Position numbers and translations under genes: made by a program
Notes under the pieces: generated by a model
The model's database searches: none
What the model was told of the DNA's origin: nothing
Seen by the model: only the letters and a program-made list of their open reading frames with translations
Assembly: GCA_023399155.1 (NCBI GenBank)
Contig: JAEWQP010000031.1
Location: 1-64,000, forward strand
Source of the DNA: Verrucomicrobiota bacterium
GTDB lineage: Bacteria > Verrucomicrobiota > Verrucomicrobiia > Opitutales > Opitutaceae
Reading direction: 5' to 3'
Length of the DNA: 64,000 bases
Shown here: positions 7,582-15,870 of the stretch, piece after piece
Layout: every line of letters begins with the position of its first letter
Position numbering within the stretch: position 1 is the first letter of the stretch

Positions 7582-9479
7582 TCGGATTTCTCGCCCCGAG
7601 CGGATTCACAACCGCATCTGCGCTACCCGCAATCGAGGCTATGTCGGCCTCTGTTGCACACCGCGGGCCGGACGCGGACGGGATCTGGTTGGAACCCAGC
7701 GCAGGTATTGCGTTGGCCCACCGGCGCCTTTCAATCTTGGACTTAAGTCCCGCCGGAAATCAGCCCATGATCTCGTGTTCAGGTCGATACGTGATCGTAT
7801 TCAATGGTGAAATCTACAATCATACGGACTTGAGGAGAAGCCTAGGCGGGGTGCATTGGCGTGGACACTCAGACACGGAGACACTACTCGCAGCGATTTC
7901 CCATTGGGGCGTAGAGACGGCGCTTCGACGAGCAGTGGGAATGTTCGCCTTTGCACTCTGGGACACGAAGTTGCGCGAGCTTGTTCTAGCCCGCGATCGA
8001 CTCGGGGAGAAGCCACTGTACTATGGCTGGCAGGCAAAAGGAAACGAGGCTGTTTTGGTTTTCGGATCAGAGCTGGCAGCATTGCGCAAGCACCCCGCAT
8101 TCGAAGGAAATGTGGATCGAAATGCGCTGTGCTTGCTCTTGAGGCACAGCTACATTCCAGCGCCGTACTCAATTTTCGGTGGTGTTTGGAAGCTCAGGCC
8201 AGGACATTTTCTGACCTTTACTGCACGGGCGATTTCGCAGCACGCGACACCTGAAAGCCGCGCCTATTGGTCGCTCAGGGACGTGATCGGGGGAGATGGG
8301 AACCAGTCCTCGTCGATGAGCGAGCGCGAAGCTGTCTGTGAGTTGGAGCGTCTCCTGCGCGACGCGGTGAGTCGACAGTCGCTTGCTGATGTTCCCATCG
8401 GTGCGTTCTTGTCGGGCGGCATCGATTCGTCGCTCATCGTCGCACTGATGCAGGCGCAGTCGACACGTCCAGTCAGGACCTTTACCATTGGCTTTGCAGA
8501 AGGCACATTTAACGAAGCGGAGTTTGCCAAGTCAGTTGCTTCGCACCTCGGCACTGAGCACACCGAGCTGTATGTATCGGCTCGGGATGCTCTGGATGTG
8601 ATTCCGAAATTGCCCAGTATATATAGTGAGCCCTTCTCCGATTCCTCGCAGATTCCCACGTATCTTGTTTCGGCCCTGACGCGGGCCCACGTAACGGTGG
8701 CCCTCTCTGGCGACGCTGGAGATGAACTCTTTGGAGGCTATACTCGTTATCTGACCGCAGGTCGGTGGTGGAAGCGGGTCGGCCGGATCCCGCGATTAGT
8801 TCGTGAGTGTATTGGGTCAGCATCGTACTTGCGAGCTTTCGGAGGGGCGTATGGGCGATTCAGACGCGTAGCCAAGTTTCATTCACTGGTTCGATCCACG
8901 GGCTGCGGCTCGATGTATAGGCACTTTGTGTCTCACTGGGACCCACCAGAAACGGTTGTGTTGGGCGGTCTTGAGCCTGTTACGGTATTTAGCGATCTGG
9001 TCTTTGCGCGCAGTGAACCAGTCGAGGAGATGATGGCGCTGGATACGATTAGCTATTTGCCGGACGACATCTTAACTAAGGTGGACCGCGCAGCCATGGC
9101 GGTCGGGCTCGAGACGCGGGTTCCGTTTCTCGATCATCGGGTTGTAGAGTTTGCGTGGCGCGTTCCATTCTCCATGAAGCTGCGCGACGGAACTGGGAAA
9201 TGGATACTGCGTCGTCTGCTGGAGAATTACGTGCCGAACAGCCTCTTCGAGCGTCCCAAGATGGGGTTTGGCATACCAATCAACGCTTGGTTGAGAGGGC
9301 CCCTTCGCGACTGGGCAGAAAGCTTGCTGGACGAGACTCGTCTTGAGAACGAAGGCTTCCTACGGTCGGGACCGATTCGGCGCGTGTGGAAGGAACATCT
9401 CTCGGGTGAGTTCGATTGGCAGTATCATCTGTGGGATGTTTTGATGTTCCAGGCGTGGATCGACGCTCAGCGAGGATGA
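7569..9479 (+). CDS. asnB: AsnB-type glutamine amidotransferase/asparagine synthetase
   Basis: 636 residues. The N-terminal class II glutamine amidotransferase domain begins MCGIVGF with the nucleophile Cys2. The synthetase domain carries the PP-loop SGGIDSS near residue 280 and the downstream run TKVDRAAMAVGLETRVPFLD typical of AsnB. The general reaction is ATP-dependent transfer of glutamine nitrogen to a carboxylate. Free asparagine synthesis is possible, but AsnB homologues inside O-antigen loci are known to amidate sugar carboxylates. The uronic-acid genes at 15.9-18.5 kb make that attractive here. It starts inside the preceding GT4 gene. Confidence 0.85.
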   Translation: MCGIVGFLAPSGFTTASALPAIEAMSASVAHRGPDADGIWLEPSAGIALAHRRLSILDLSPAGNQPMISCSGRYVIVFNGEIYNHTDLRRSLGGVHWRGHSDTETLLAAISHWGVETALRRAVGMFAFALWDTKLRELVLARDRLGEKPLYYGWQAKGNEAVLVFGSELAALRKHPAFEGNVDRNALCLLLRHSYIPAPYSIFGGVWKLRPGHFLTFTARAISQHATPESRAYWSLRDVIGGDGNQSSSMSEREAVCELERLLRDAVSRQSLADVPIGAFLSGGIDSSLIVALMQAQSTRPVRTFTIGFAEGTFNEAEFAKSVASHLGTEHTELYVSARDALDVIPKLPSIYSEPFSDSSQIPTYLVSALTRAHVTVALSGDAGDELFGGYTRYLTAGRWWKRVGRIPRLVRECIGSASYLRAFGGAYGRFRRVAKFHSLVRSTGCGSMYRHFVSHWDPPETVVLGGLEPVTVFSDLVFARSEPVEEMMALDTISYLPDDILTKVDRAAMAVGLETRVPFLDHRVVEFAWRVPFSMKLRDGTGKWILRRLLENYVPNSLFERPKMGFGIPINAWLRGPLRDWAESLLDETRLENEGFLRSGPIRRVWKEHLSGEFDWQYHLWDVLMFQAWIDAQRG

Positions 9480-9531
9480 CTATGCACTTGTCTGTTCAAC
9501 GTTGTGATTTTGATGCGGTTTCCAAACTGTG

Positions 9532-9541
9532 AAAGGAGGGG
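9532..9541 (+). promoter_or_regulatory. Strong ribosome binding site deciding the start of the PglA-like gene
   Basis: The run AAAGGAGGGG contains a full AGGAGG at 9534-9539, nine bases before ATG 9549. It fixes the start at 9549 rather than the upstream in-frame ATG at 9504. It is the clearest Shine-Dalgarno in the locus and opens the Pgl-like block after a 69-bp gap. Confidence 0.75.
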
Positions 9542-9548
9542 ATTTCAC

Positions 9549-10733
9549 ATGCGGATTCTGGTCATCGCTGGTTACGCCTGGTCTCTCGTAAACTTTCGAG
9601 GGCCGCTTCTGCGCTCGATGCTCGCAGCAGGGCATGAGGTGTTCGCGATCGCGCCCGAAGAAGACGGGGCGGCACAAATCGTGCGCGAGTGGGGGATTTC
9701 CTATGAATCAATCCCATTTCAGCGTTCCGGTTTGAACCCGTTTTTCGATTTGATTGCTTGGTTGAGGTTTCGGTCCTGCCTTGTTCGGTGGAGGCCGGAT
9801 CTCGTCTTTAGTTACACACACAAACCTGTACTTTATTCTGCACTGGCAGCTCGATGTATTGGGCGGTCACCAAAGGTTTATGCAATGATTACTGGATTGG
9901 GATTTGCCTTCATTGAGGAAGGGGGTGCCCGTCGGAGAGTTGCTGGTGTCTGCTTGAAGCTTTTGTATCGAGCAGCGGCCAAGGTGTTCTGCGGCGTCAT
10001 CTTCCAGAATGAAGACGACCGTCAACTGTTCCAGAGAATGGAGCTTATCAGGCCGGAAACTCCACAACTTGTGGTGCGTGGTTCAGGTGTCGATTTGGCT
10101 GCGTTTGAGTTCGCTCCGATAGTGTCACCCGATGGGCTTCTTCGAGGAGGTCTACGGCCTCAATACCGGTTCCTGATGATCGCGCGCCTGCTGCGTGAGA
10201 AAGGAGTTCGCGAGTACGTGGAGGCAGCTCGCCTCCTCAAGGCTTCAGGCACTTGTGCAGAGTTTCACCTCGTTGGTCCACTAGATCCGAGTCCCTCCGC
10301 GATATCGCGGCGCGAGGTCGATCGATGGGTACAAGAAGGAGCAGTGATTTACCATGGCGCACAGGACGACGTGCGGCCTTACCTGCGGGATTGTCATGCC
10401 TACGTGCTCCCAAGCTATCGTGAAGGTACTCCTCGAACTGTCCTCGAAGCGATGTCTATTGGTCGGCCAGTCATCACCTCCGATATTACCGGTTGTCGGG
10501 AAACCGTATTTCAGTGTAATGCGCCATCGAAGCAAGGTGTTCGTATCGGATCAAATGGTTTCCTCGTTCGGTCACGATCGGCTAGCGCTCTGGCTGCAGC
10601 GATGGAGATGTTGGTTGAGCAGCCCGATTTGGGAATCGAGATGGGAATCCAGGGGCGGCGCCTAGCTCAAGAGTACTATGACGTGCGACTTGTTACGGGG
10701 CAGATTCTAGAGTTTATTGGCTTGAAGTCGTGA
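9549..10733 (+). CDS. GT4 glycosyltransferase, PglA-like
   Basis: 394 residues beginning MRILVIAGYAWSLVNFRGPL. The early segments RPDLVFSYTHKPVLYSALA and KVYAMITGLGFAFIEEGG match the pattern of PglA/WbpT-type GT4 enzymes, which add a HexNAc to a diphospho-undecaprenyl diacetamido-sugar. The donor signature is PSYREGTPRTVLEAMSIGRP. It differs from the other three GT4 genes and is followed by acetyltransferase, aminotransferase and phosphosugar-transferase genes, the same set of functions as Campylobacter pglA-pglD-pglE-pglC. GT4 membership is secure; the PglA role is inferred from sequence feel and context. Confidence 0.75.
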   Translation: MRILVIAGYAWSLVNFRGPLLRSMLAAGHEVFAIAPEEDGAAQIVREWGISYESIPFQRSGLNPFFDLIAWLRFRSCLVRWRPDLVFSYTHKPVLYSALAARCIGRSPKVYAMITGLGFAFIEEGGARRRVAGVCLKLLYRAAAKVFCGVIFQNEDDRQLFQRMELIRPETPQLVVRGSGVDLAAFEFAPIVSPDGLLRGGLRPQYRFLMIARLLREKGVREYVEAARLLKASGTCAEFHLVGPLDPSPSAISRREVDRWVQEGAVIYHGAQDDVRPYLRDCHAYVLPSYREGTPRTVLEAMSIGRPVITSDITGCRETVFQCNAPSKQGVRIGSNGFLVRSRSASALAAAMEMLVEQPDLGIEMGIQGRRLAQEYYDVRLVTGQILEFIGLKS

Positions 10734-10792
10734 ACGAACGCGTAATAGCAGCGTTGGACATTGAGAACCCCTAACGAGAATGACGGTTTGAA

Positions 10793-11470
10793 ATGAAGAA
10801 CTGTGTAATTTACGGCTGCGGTGGTCACGGGCGTGTTGTGCTCGACGCTTGTCGAGCCGCCGGAGTCGCAGTCATCGGATGGATAGACGACCAAGCTTCA
10901 ATTCGGGGGCGCGTGATTGATGGAGTCGTTGGCTTGGGTACTTTGGAGGATCTTCCCAAGCTTTATCGAGGAAACTGTGTGCATTGCGTGCTCTTGGGGA
11001 TCGGCGACAATTCGACGCGGATGCTTGCACATGAAAGGCTTCGTCAATCGGTCGACGGAATCGGTGTCTTGAGTGTGGCGCATCCATCGGCGACAGTATC
11101 TCACGACTGCATTCTCGGCCCTGGCGCTGTGGTGTTGGCAGGTTCCGTCGTTAACCCTGGTTGCACAGTCGGAGAGGGCTGCGTTATCAATACGCGTGCT
11201 TCACTCGACCACGATTCTGTTTTGCGGGAGTTCTCAAGCCTGGGCCCAGGTGTAACAACGGGTGGTGAAGTCGTTGTTGGGGCAAGATCATCAATCTGTA
11301 TTGGCGCCATCTTACTCGAGCGCATACGGGTCGGTTCGGATGCTGTTGTCGGAGCAGGGGCCGTAGTCGTCAGGGACATACCCGACGGTGTCGTTGCCTA
11401 CGGCGTTCCCGCACGGATCATCAGACGTCGCGTCAGAGGAGAGCCTTTCCTCGCTCGCGGGCGGGACTGA
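10793..11470 (+). CDS. pglD: NeuD/PglD-family sugar O/N-acyltransferase
   Basis: 225 residues. The N-terminal Rossmann-like nucleotide-sugar-binding half begins NCVIYGCGGHGRVVLDACR. The C-terminal half is a left-handed parallel beta helix of hexapeptide repeats from about residue 95. The pattern NTRASLDHD aligns with the segment of PglD that carries the catalytic histidine. It likely acetylates the 4-amino group of a UDP-4-amino-trideoxy sugar using acetyl-CoA. The aminotransferase gene follows after 28 bp. An O-acetyltransferase of the NeuD type is the main alternative. Confidence 0.78.
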   Translation: MKNCVIYGCGGHGRVVLDACRAAGVAVIGWIDDQASIRGRVIDGVVGLGTLEDLPKLYRGNCVHCVLLGIGDNSTRMLAHERLRQSVDGIGVLSVAHPSATVSHDCILGPGAVVLAGSVVNPGCTVGEGCVINTRASLDHDSVLREFSSLGPGVTTGGEVVVGARSSICIGAILLERIRVGSDAVVGAGAVVVRDIPDGVVAYGVPARIIRRRVRGEPFLARGRD

Positions 11471-11498
11471 AACCGACAGTCAAATCGAATCTCCGCGA

Positions 11499-12626
11499 AT
11501 GCATCGTATCTACTTGTCGTCGCCGCACATGGGGGCGGCCGAACTGCCCCTCGTTCAGCAGGCTTTTGCCTCAAACTGGATCGCGCCGCTTGGGCCGCAG
11601 GTCGACGCTTTTGAGGCTGAGTTTGCCTCCAAGGTCGGAGCCGGCCACGCCGCGGCATTGAGCTCGGGGACCGCGGCATTGCATTTGGCTATGCGATGGC
11701 TAGGGATTCAGCCGGGCGACGAGGTGCTCTGTCCGACGCTGACATTTTCCGCGACCGTCAATCCTGTCGTATATGAGCGTGGGACTCCGGTTTTTGTCGA
11801 TAGCGAGGAGAGATCCTGGAATCTGGATCCGGATCTGCTTGCGGTCGCGATTCGCGAGCGAGTCAAGTCAGGTCGTGTACCCAAGGCGGTAGTAGTCGTT
11901 CATCTGTATGGACAGAGTGCGGACGTCGAGGGAATTCAGGCTGTCTGCGCTCCGTATGGAATACCAATCATCGAAGACGCAGCGGAAGCGCTCGGTGCAA
12001 CATATAAGGAGCGGGCGCCGGGGACCTTTGGGCTGTGTGGCGTTTACTCCTTCAATGGGAATAAGATTATTACGACGTCTGGTGGCGGAATGCTCGTAAG
12101 CAGTAACAGTAGATTGATTGAAAAGGCCAGATTTTGGGCATCACAATCTCGGGATTCCGCACCACACTACCAACACTCCGAGATCGGGTATAACTATCGC
12201 TTGAGTAATGTACTTGCTGCGATTGGAAGGGGGCAGTTGGCAGTGCTGGATGACCGTGTCGAGGCTCGGCGGCGAGTCTTTAGGTACTACAGTGAGGCGC
12301 TCGGCGATCTACCTGGAATGCAGTTCATGCCCGAGGCTCCATATGGGCGGGCAACGCGGTGGCTGACCGCCATTACGATTGATCCGAAAATTGCGGGCGT
12401 GAATCGAGAACAAGTGCGTCAGCGTCTTGCTGAAGCAAATATCGAATCCCGACCTGTATGGAAACCGATGCATCAACAGCCCATCTTCGCTGATTGTCGA
12501 TTTTACGGCGCCGGAGTTGCGGACAGACTTTTCGATGACGGTCTGTGCCTTCCGTCGGGCTCCAATTTGAGCGATTCGGATTTGTTGCGAGTGGTAGAGT
12601 GTATTCGGAGCTGTTGGCGAGCATGA
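11499..12626 (+). CDS. pglE: DegT/DnrJ/EryC1/StrS aminotransferase, PglE-like
   Basis: 375 residues, PLP-dependent fold type I sugar aminotransferase. The opening YLSSPHMGAAELPLVQQAF, the run NWIAPLGPQVDAFE, the region IIEDAAEALGATYK and FNGNKIITTSGGGML (Schiff-base lysine near residue 189) closely follow PglE, which aminates C4 of UDP-4-keto-6-deoxy-GlcNAc with glutamate. I chose the ATG at 11499, 38 codons inside the longest frame, because homology starts there and the upstream part would overlap pglD. The stop overlaps the next start as ATGA. Confidence 0.85.
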   Translation: MHRIYLSSPHMGAAELPLVQQAFASNWIAPLGPQVDAFEAEFASKVGAGHAAALSSGTAALHLAMRWLGIQPGDEVLCPTLTFSATVNPVVYERGTPVFVDSEERSWNLDPDLLAVAIRERVKSGRVPKAVVVVHLYGQSADVEGIQAVCAPYGIPIIEDAAEALGATYKERAPGTFGLCGVYSFNGNKIITTSGGGMLVSSNSRLIEKARFWASQSRDSAPHYQHSEIGYNYRLSNVLAAIGRGQLAVLDDRVEARRRVFRYYSEALGDLPGMQFMPEAPYGRATRWLTAITIDPKIAGVNREQVRQRLAEANIESRPVWKPMHQQPIFADCRFYGAGVADRLFDDGLCLPSGSNLSDSDLLRVVECIRSCWRA

Positions 12627-13243
12627 TCTCCAAGTTAACGACGAAGAGAGTTTTCGATCTATCCGTGATCGTTTGTGCCTCTCCAGTTTGGCTGCCCGTC
12701 TTGGCGCTACTGGGCTGTGCGGCGTGGATAGCTATCGGCAGACCTGTGCTTTTCCGGCAGCTCCGACCTGGGCTTGATGGGAAGCTGTTCGTACTGGTGA
12801 AGTTCCGCACGCTGACAAATGAATGTGATGAGGCAGGGCGACTATTGCCCGACGACCAGAGACTTACCGGTTTTGGACGGTGGCTGCGAAGCCTTTCTCT
12901 AGACGAACTTCCGGAAATCCTCAACGTTCTCTCCGGCGATATGAGCCTAGTCGGGCCCAGACCGCTTTTGCCCGAGTATCTGCCACTTTACTCGCCAGCG
13001 CAGAATCGTCGCCATTCGGTAGCTCCGGGCCTAACGGGTTGGGCACAGATCAACGGACGAAATAGTGTGAGCTGGGAAGAGCGATTCCAACTCGACTTGT
13101 GGTATGTCGAGAATCAGAATCTCTGGCTAGATATTCGTATTCTTTGCCGGACACTGTGGACTGTACTATCCCGCCAAGGAATAAGCGCACCAGGAGAAGC
13201 GACTATGCGACCGTTCGAAGGAAGCCAGCACACGCGCGATTGA
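12623..13243 (+). CDS. pglC: PglC-like phosphosugar transferase (bacterial sugar transferase family)
   Basis: 206 residues, monotopic phosphoglycosyltransferase. The N-terminal re-entrant hydrophobic helix (KRVFDLSVIVCASPVWLPVL) is followed by FRQLRPGLDGKLFVLVKFRT, the catalytic-type motif LSLDELPEILNVLSGDMSLV and GPRPLLPEYLPLY. It transfers a sugar phosphate from a UDP-sugar to undecaprenyl phosphate, the first committed step of repeat-unit assembly. Its small size and N-terminus match PglC rather than the large WbaP/WcaJ type. The start is ATG 12623, overlapping the aminotransferase stop by four bases. It ends the plus-strand run. Confidence 0.87.
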   Translation: MISKLTTKRVFDLSVIVCASPVWLPVLALLGCAAWIAIGRPVLFRQLRPGLDGKLFVLVKFRTLTNECDEAGRLLPDDQRLTGFGRWLRSLSLDELPEILNVLSGDMSLVGPRPLLPEYLPLYSPAQNRRHSVAPGLTGWAQINGRNSVSWEERFQLDLWYVENQNLWLDIRILCRTLWTVLSRQGISAPGEATMRPFEGSQHTRD

Positions 13244-13267
13244 ACTCCTGTTCGGTGGTCGCGACGT

Positions 13268-15775
13268 TCAATGCCAGCGAAAGTGGAGCCGGAGGGCTGA
13301 CGAGTATCGTGTGCTCTGAACGCGAAACTCGCGTATTCCTGCATGGTCAATCGAGACCTCGCTTGGCATCCAGTGTTTCGATAGGTGTGCGGCCTGAGAC
13401 GCTGGAGAGAAAGCACCAAACTCTCCCGGCACCATGTAAACCTGTTGAACACTGGGATCCTTCACTACAGTCACTGATGCGATCTCAATCTCTTCGTCGG
13501 GCTGGCGGCCTTGGTTCAGGAACAATCCAATCTGGGCGAAGGCTGCATTCGAAGGCAATCCGGCAGTAGCGCCCGTTCCAAATGTTATCGAGTAAATCTC
13601 CCAAGTTGGAGGAGGCGCCCCTCCAATAAGACCGAAGTAGCTAAAGTTTCCGTTCGACCAGCCAAAAGGCAGACCGGCACCGGCAGGAGCGGGTTCGCCT
13701 GGCGGTAAGAATCGCCGGGTGACATCATACCATGCGATTCCGAAATAGTTGACACTGTCGGCTCCGTCCCGCGATCGAGCTACGATAGAGATCTCGTATA
13801 TCGATTCGCTCTCAAGGGGGATGAATATGTCTCCAATCGCCGCGGAACTTTCGCCAACCCGGCTTCGGATTCGGCTACCCTGGGGCGAGTTCTCGACTAT
13901 CAGGTCCGAACCTCCGATTCCGACCCATGTTGTAGGTGCATGCAGTAAATCTGCGACCAGCGTCGGTACTGCACTCTGTGATTTCACGTTCCAAATTTCG
14001 GACGTCAGGGAGTGTGCGCACTCGGGATTAGAACCAGGCGCGTCCAGAACGTCAGCTCGGCCCGGTGTCATACCTACCAGAATTCGCTCAAGATCAGGAG
14101 TTTTGTTCGTACTTATCTTTCGAATTGGATTCCAGAGGGAAGGAGGGCTGAGGCTATTCAGAACCCATGCGGCAACGGGAATGGTTTGGAGAATGGTATG
14201 ATCGCGCTCAGCCGTTTCGGTCCGAAGCGTCGGCTGAGCCTTGACGATTCCGGCCATCTGTAAATCGTCGGGAATTCGGGCGAGCAGATGCCAGAATCGG
14301 TCTGATACGCTCACCGACCCAATTCGCGGATTTCCGCTTTCGAGAAGCACGGTCACGATCAGCATTAGCGCCGCGCCACAGTATACACGATGAGAAAGAA
14401 ACGGCGTTTGCGACCGACGTGAGAAAGCAAGGCGGACGAGTGCGAGCCCCGGCGGGATAACGAACAGCATTCGGTGAAATAGGATCATCCCAGATACTCC
14501 GAGAGTTCCGGTGATCGCACGCGAAAACGGGACTCCCATAGCCGGCGTGGCGAGAACCAGAAGCGGGACAACCGTCAGCCAACCAACGGGATCATTTCTG
14601 AGAAGAAGCCAAGCACCTGCAACGAGGTTGGCAATTCCTATTACTCCTCCGAGGATGTGAAGGGTTCGTTCGAACGCGGGAGATCCAATTTCAAAAACAT
14701 TAAAACCAAGCCATTGATTCAACCAGCCAGAACTCACTATGGACTCGAATAACGCCGGGTCTCGGGAGAACGAGAAAAAGACGAAAATATTGGCCACGAG
14801 CGCTGTTGCCAGAATCAACGGTAGAAATGCTCTCCGCCACGCGACCATTCGAGACATCACGATACACGCAGCCCCCAACGCGGCTATGCCCAAGCCTTGG
14901 ACGTGGTTGAATCCAACGAAGATGATAAGCGCGATTCCAGTGCAAGCGTGTCTACATAGGGCCGCAATCCTGCTGACGCGTTGCGTTGTGATTCGCGTCG
15001 CATCAACGCAAACGCGAATAAGCGCTATCGCTCCTACCTGAGCGAACACGGTGCTTGATAGAGCATAGTACCGGTAAAACGAGAACGCACTATTGCCAAA
15101 CGAAAGGAGGTTCACAACTAGGAACAAATGCGCAACACCCGATGGTATCTCCAGTGAGCGCGCTAGCCGAAAGTATTGCCACAACAGCAGCAATGAGACT
15201 CCTGCTGAATAGAAGCTCATGCACCAAATCTGAGCGTCGCCGGAGGCGAAGCCTACGATACTGTAGGTGAAAAAGTAGCTCGCCTTCTCCCACCGCGAAT
15301 GCGCCGACACGCTCGTGTGAGTCTGCCATTCGTTGATTCTTCGCAAGTGTTCCCATGGATCTGCAGGCCATTCGAGGTAAACTCCGGCTAGGCAGAGCAA
15401 TATGCCCAAGAGAACCCAAGGGAAGAGCCTGTGACTGATTTGGTTACCGGCGAAAGCAGCTTCATGTGCATCGCGACTCTGTGTCTTGCACGCTCGGGCG
15501 CTCCACCACGCAAATACGACGACGAGCAGAAGGACAACGTTGAGCGCGTGCAGAGTCCAAAACACGTGCAGAAGCGACGGGGCTCGAACGATTCCGGAAT
15601 CCTGCTGAACATCGTGCACGCCGCCCAGTGCGGTGTCGGGATGGATTGGCCATTGGAGGTGTGCGTACAGGAGATAGACAGCAAGATACGGCAACAAAAA
15701 GCCCCAGCCGCTTGCGAAGTAGTCGCGAGCAGCTTGAAGTGTCCTAGAGTCGTGTCGAACGTGCTGCGAAATCAA
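13268..15775 (-). CDS. Large polytopic membrane protein with C-terminal extracytoplasmic domain, function unknown
   Basis: 835 residues. Roughly ten or more hydrophobic segments occupy residues 25-470, a layout like GT39/GT-C-type or 'hypothetical membrane' proteins of EPS loci. The last 230 residues are soluble, rich in Ser, Gly, Pro and Ile/Val, and look like a beta-sandwich carbohydrate-binding-type domain (for example YEISIVARSRDGADSVNYFG). I see no decisive catalytic motif. The only usable start is TTG 15775, since a stop lies shortly upstream in frame. It faces the plus-strand run convergently and lies downstream of the epimerase. A role in attaching, modifying or exporting the glycan is plausible but unproven. 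Confidence 0.6.
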   Translation of the reverse strand: MISQHVRHDSRTLQAARDYFASGWGFLLPYLAVYLLYAHLQWPIHPDTALGGVHDVQQDSGIVRAPSLLHVFWTLHALNVVLLLVVVFAWWSARACKTQSRDAHEAAFAGNQISHRLFPWVLLGILLCLAGVYLEWPADPWEHLRRINEWQTHTSVSAHSRWEKASYFFTYSIVGFASGDAQIWCMSFYSAGVSLLLLWQYFRLARSLEIPSGVAHLFLVVNLLSFGNSAFSFYRYYALSSTVFAQVGAIALIRVCVDATRITTQRVSRIAALCRHACTGIALIIFVGFNHVQGLGIAALGAACIVMSRMVAWRRAFLPLILATALVANIFVFFSFSRDPALFESIVSSGWLNQWLGFNVFEIGSPAFERTLHILGGVIGIANLVAGAWLLLRNDPVGWLTVVPLLVLATPAMGVPFSRAITGTLGVSGMILFHRMLFVIPPGLALVRLAFSRRSQTPFLSHRVYCGAALMLIVTVLLESGNPRIGSVSVSDRFWHLLARIPDDLQMAGIVKAQPTLRTETAERDHTILQTIPVAAWVLNSLSPPSLWNPIRKISTNKTPDLERILVGMTPGRADVLDAPGSNPECAHSLTSEIWNVKSQSAVPTLVADLLHAPTTWVGIGGSDLIVENSPQGSRIRSRVGESSAAIGDIFIPLESESIYEISIVARSRDGADSVNYFGIAWYDVTRRFLPPGEPAPAGAGLPFGWSNGNFSYFGLIGGAPPPTWEIYSITFGTGATAGLPSNAAFAQIGLFLNQGRQPDEEIEIASVTVVKDPSVQQVYMVPGEFGAFSPASQAAHLSKHWMPSEVSIDHAGIREFRVQSTRYSSALRLHFRWH

Positions 15776-15841
15776 AGGGCTGGCCGTTGACGTTTACCAT
15801 GGGATTGCTCAATCCTCCGGCGCTCCGCGATACTTGGCTCG

Positions 15842-15851
15842 CCCCCCCCCC
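15842..15851. repeat. Poly-C tract of ten residues upstream of the 835-residue gene
   Basis: An uninterrupted run of ten C (ten G on the coding strand) lies 67-76 bases upstream of the TTG start of the membrane-protein gene and 20 bases after the epimerase stop. Tracts of this kind slip during replication in some bacteria and can change promoter spacing. Here that is only a possibility. Confidence 0.6.
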
Positions 15852-15870
15852 GCACGGGCCGGGTTGAGCG

